Assembly: GCA_947175775.1 (NCBI GenBank) | Contig: CAMWNY010000087.1 | Coordinates: 1 to 8,740, forward strand | DNA from: an uncultured Lachnospiraceae bacterium | GTDB taxonomy: Bacteria; Bacillota; Clostridia; Lachnospirales; Lachnospiraceae | Reading direction: 5' to 3' | Length of the DNA: 8,740 nt | Shown: positions 6,599 through 8,740 of the stretch, in pieces | How positions within the stretch are numbered: the first letter of the stretch is position 1 | Layout: each line of letters begins with the position of its first letter | Program-made: the position numbers and the translations under genes | The notes under the pieces: model-generated | Databases searched by the model: none | Told to the model about the DNA's origin: nothing | What the model saw: the letters and a program-made list of their open reading frames with translations, nothing else

Positions 6599-8740
6599 AT
6601 GAGAAAAAAAGTGAAACAGTACATTCAAAAAAGTCTGTGCGGGATTTTGAGCGCGGCAATGATACTGACAAGTCTGTCAGTACCGGAGATGACGGCTTAT
6701 GCGGCACAGCCTGGCGGGACGGAGGTGACTACGGAAGCACCTGAAGAATCGTCCGAGGAAGTGGTACGGGACGAGAATAAGGAAGAAGAAACTTCGACTC
6801 CGGAAACGGAAAGGACGATGTCTTCAAGCATTTCTAAGACTGAGGAAGATGAAGACGCATCTTCGCAAAGCAAGGAACGTGAAACGGAATCGACGGAGAC
6901 ACAGACAGCTTCGGAAGAAGAAAGTGAGACAGTTGTAAACGAAGAGAAAAATAAGACTGGTTTGGCACAGGAGAAATCCGAGAAGGAAGTGACTAATAGA
7001 GAGGGCGAACCAACAGAGGAAACCAATTATATTGTGGACGGTGACTTTAATCTTGACAATAATAATGACTGGGCAGATGGCAAATTCGGAAGTTGGGCGT
7101 TTATTAATGATTATTGGAGCAGTGTTACTTTAAAGGCAGACTGTTGGGCAGCAAATGTTGAAACAACTGCTGAAGATAATGGTGAATATGGTTTGGCTGT
7201 TTCTTATAACACTGACTTGCTAGAAGCATATACCTTTGAAATATACCAAACTATAAATAAAACACTGCCAGCAGGAACTTATAAGCTGACAGCATTCCTT
7301 AAAAATGGAACATCAGCAAAAGGGTTTCACGGAACAGCGTATAATGAAGAGAATCTGACTTATGCGTCCGATTCTTTAGCTTTGAAATCTACATGGGAAG
7401 AATTATCCTATGAGTTTGAAATCAAATCTGCGGTAACAGAATATGTTGTCGGTATTACTATTACTGCGGATGCGGGTGCATGGGTATGCCTTGACGATGT
7501 ATCTTTGATTTGTACAAAGGAAGGCTCGGATGGATATACCTTACAGGAGCTGAAGATGTTATATGATCAGGCGGCAGCTTTGATTGAAGGAAAAAAGGAA
7601 GCAGACTTTAAAGAAGGTTATAGCGAATTAAAGTCTGTCTTAGAAACAACAAAGACACTAATTGATAATAACTCTACAGATACTGCCGCAATTTCAACTG
7701 CTTATGCAGAGTTGGAAACAGCTGTTAATAATCTAAAACTTGCAGACATTTCGGCAGCGTTTTATTATTATGGAGAAACGGGCAGTACGCTTGGCGCTGT
7801 TTCATGGAATTATACGGGAGTTAATTTGGAAGGTGATTGGTCAGGGGAGCAATGGCTGCTTAATGCCGGTACGAACTGGAGTGCGAGTGTTTGTCTTGTG
7901 AAAGAATCTGAGGATTATCCGGGATGGTATCGTGTTGATTTAAAACTTGATCCTTCAATAACAGATGACGGATTCGATATATACCAATTAGAAACGATAG
8001 AAAGTGAAGCAAAAAAGATATTTTCGTGTGACAAGGAATGGAATAACACTGAAATTTATAATAAACTGATTTCCGGTGACGCAACGGCTTATGCAGTTGG
8101 AAAAACAGGAATTGATTATAAGATAATTTATGAAAGCGAAGAAAATATAACCGTTGCAATGCGCAACGTCACATTGCACGTATATGACAGCGAAGGAACG
8201 CCTGCAATTGGTTATAAAGAAAGCCTTAAAGCACTTAATGATAATGGAGAAATAATAGACCTTATAGAAACAGAAAATGCAAGCGGTATTTCCTATTATA
8301 ATATGGAACCCGATTCCGAAAACGACGGCTGGTATTCACTGACATTTTCCGTGCCGGCTGCCGACGAAACTACAGGTGAAGTCTGTGGATTATACTCTAA
8401 AAAGGCAGAAACATACGAAAGTGTTAAAATATTCACAAATAGCGAAATTGCGCCGGTTTTCAAGGGTGAAACCTATTATAAAAATGAGAAATTTTATGCA
8501 TCTAAGGCACTTGCAGACGGCATTACGCTTGGTATGTTAAAGACCTTAATTACAGAAGCAGAAGCCAAAGCACAGGACGACTACACAGAAGATTCATGGC
8601 AGCCATTCAGCGAAGCCGTGAAAGCAGCACAGGACTTGGCAGCATCATTAAACGGCAAAGACGACACCTACATGGACGAGGAAGGCACAACTGCAATTAC
8701 AGATGCATACAATGCCCTGAATGAAGCAATGGAAGGTCTA
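6599..8740 (+). CDS. Secreted multi-module surface protein with FIVAR and carbohydrate-binding-like modules, C-terminus outside the window; possible glycoside hydrolase
   Basis: The frame is open for 714 codons to the right edge with no stop. Residues 1-35 are a Sec signal peptide (KK-rich start, hydrophobic core CGILSAAMILTSL, cleavage near AYA-A). Residues about 37-141 are an acidic, Glu/Ser/Thr-rich low-complexity linker. Residues about 144-306 look like a jelly-roll carbohydrate-binding module: it opens YIVDGDFN, has PAGTYKLTAFLKNG in the middle and ends WVCLDDVSL. Residues about 315-381 and 644-714 are FIVAR-type helical modules (TLQELKMLYDQA..., LGMLKTLITEAEAK...). Between them are two beta-rich modules sharing a GWY motif (G442-W-Y-RVDL and G577-W-Y-SLTF). 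This order resembles N-terminal parts of extracellular glycosidases of gut Lachnospiraceae, notably family 53 endo-galactanases, but no catalytic domain or sortase signal is visible. AAGGAG (6581-6586) lies 12 bases before ATG 6599, longer than usual; no better start exists in frame. Confidence 0.85.
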   Translation, partial: MRKKVKQYIQKSLCGILSAAMILTSLSVPEMTAYAAQPGGTEVTTEAPEESSEEVVRDENKEEETSTPETERTMSSSISKTEEDEDASSQSKERETESTETQTASEEESETVVNEEKNKTGLAQEKSEKEVTNREGEPTEETNYIVDGDFNLDNNNDWADGKFGSWAFINDYWSSVTLKADCWAANVETTAEDNGEYGLAVSYNTDLLEAYTFEIYQTINKTLPAGTYKLTAFLKNGTSAKGFHGTAYNEENLTYASDSLALKSTWEELSYEFEIKSAVTEYVVGITITADAGAWVCLDDVSLICTKEGSDGYTLQELKMLYDQAAALIEGKKEADFKEGYSELKSVLETTKTLIDNNSTDTAAISTAYAELETAVNNLKLADISAAFYYYGETGSTLGAVSWNYTGVNLEGDWSGEQWLLNAGTNWSASVCLVKESEDYPGWYRVDLKLDPSITDDGFDIYQLETIESEAKKIFSCDKEWNNTEIYNKLISGDATAYAVGKTGIDYKIIYESEENITVAMRNVTLHVYDSEGTPAIGYKESLKALNDNGEIIDLIETENASGISYYNMEPDSENDGWYSLTFSVPAADETTGEVCGLYSKKAETYESVKIFTNSEIAPVFKGETYYKNEKFYASKALADGITLGMLKTLITEAEAKAQDDYTEDSWQPFSEAVKAAQDLAASLNGKDDTYMDEEGTTAITDAYNALNEAMEGL

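Noticed and set aside
5795..6628. 277-codon reading frame on the - strand spanning the kinase end and the intergenic region
   Set aside because: It crosses the strong terminator and the promoter of the next gene, has no clear ribosome site or domain, and mirrors the receiver coding sequence.
6697..7026. Serine/valine-rich - strand frame opposite the acidic linker
   Set aside because: It is the complement of Glu/Ser/Thr-rich codons, which automatically avoids stops on the other strand; low complexity, no homology recognised.
7860..8179. Two overlapping - strand frames of 99 and 63 codons inside the secreted-protein gene
   Set aside because: Shadow frames of an intact coding frame, without a ribosome site or known domain.
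1..8740. CRISPR array, transposon ends, phage or defence genes
   Set aside because: No regularly spaced repeats, transposase or integrase motifs, or known defence domains were seen on either strand.

Overview
The window reads as a chromosomal stretch of a low-to-medium GC Gram-positive bacterium, most likely a gut Clostridia of the Lachnospiraceae type. The grounds are AAGGAG-type ribosome sites, sigma-A-like promoters (TTGACC-17-TATAGT before xylB), rho-independent terminators after most units, a Gram-positive Sec signal peptide ending in AYA-A, and the protein family styles. The taxon is inferred from style, not from a marker gene. All genes are on the + strand.

Layout. Bases 1-98 hold two stem-loops, the first probably the terminator of a gene to the left. 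Bases 99-2265 form a tight three-gene unit with start/stop overlaps: an Lrp/AsnC-family regulator, a class I PLP aminotransferase and the tRNA wobble 2'-O-methyltransferase TrmL. It ends in a hairpin terminator (2285-2316). Bases 2339-3962 are a single-gene unit for xylulokinase (xylB) with its own promoter and a strong terminator. Bases 4022-6368 are another single-gene unit: a soluble hybrid sensor kinase (GAF, PAS-like, HisKA, HATPase, receiver) with a promoter, a tandem 12-bp repeat upstream of it, and an unusually long terminator hairpin. From about 6473 a promoter and a roughly 90-base leader with two inverted repeats precede a large secreted multi-module protein. This runs from 6599 off the right edge (714 codons seen, no stop).

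How they work together. The Lrp-type regulator probably controls its own operon in response to an amino acid handled by the aminotransferase; trmL is a housekeeping passenger. XylB phosphorylates D-xylulose for the pentose phosphate pathway. The last gene looks like the N-terminal, substrate-binding part of an extracellular polysaccharide-degrading enzyme: signal peptide, acidic linker, jelly-roll-like module, FIVAR helical module, two beta-type modules with a shared GWY motif, second FIVAR. Its catalytic domain, if any, lies outside the window. Xylulose phosphorylation and polysaccharide capture fit a plant-glycan-using gut bacterium, but nothing here shows that they are co-regulated.

I found no CRISPR array, tRNA, rRNA, insertion sequence, phage gene or defence system. 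The window is mostly ordinary; the points worth following are the modular secreted protein and its leader, the repeat before the kinase promoter, and the structured left edge.
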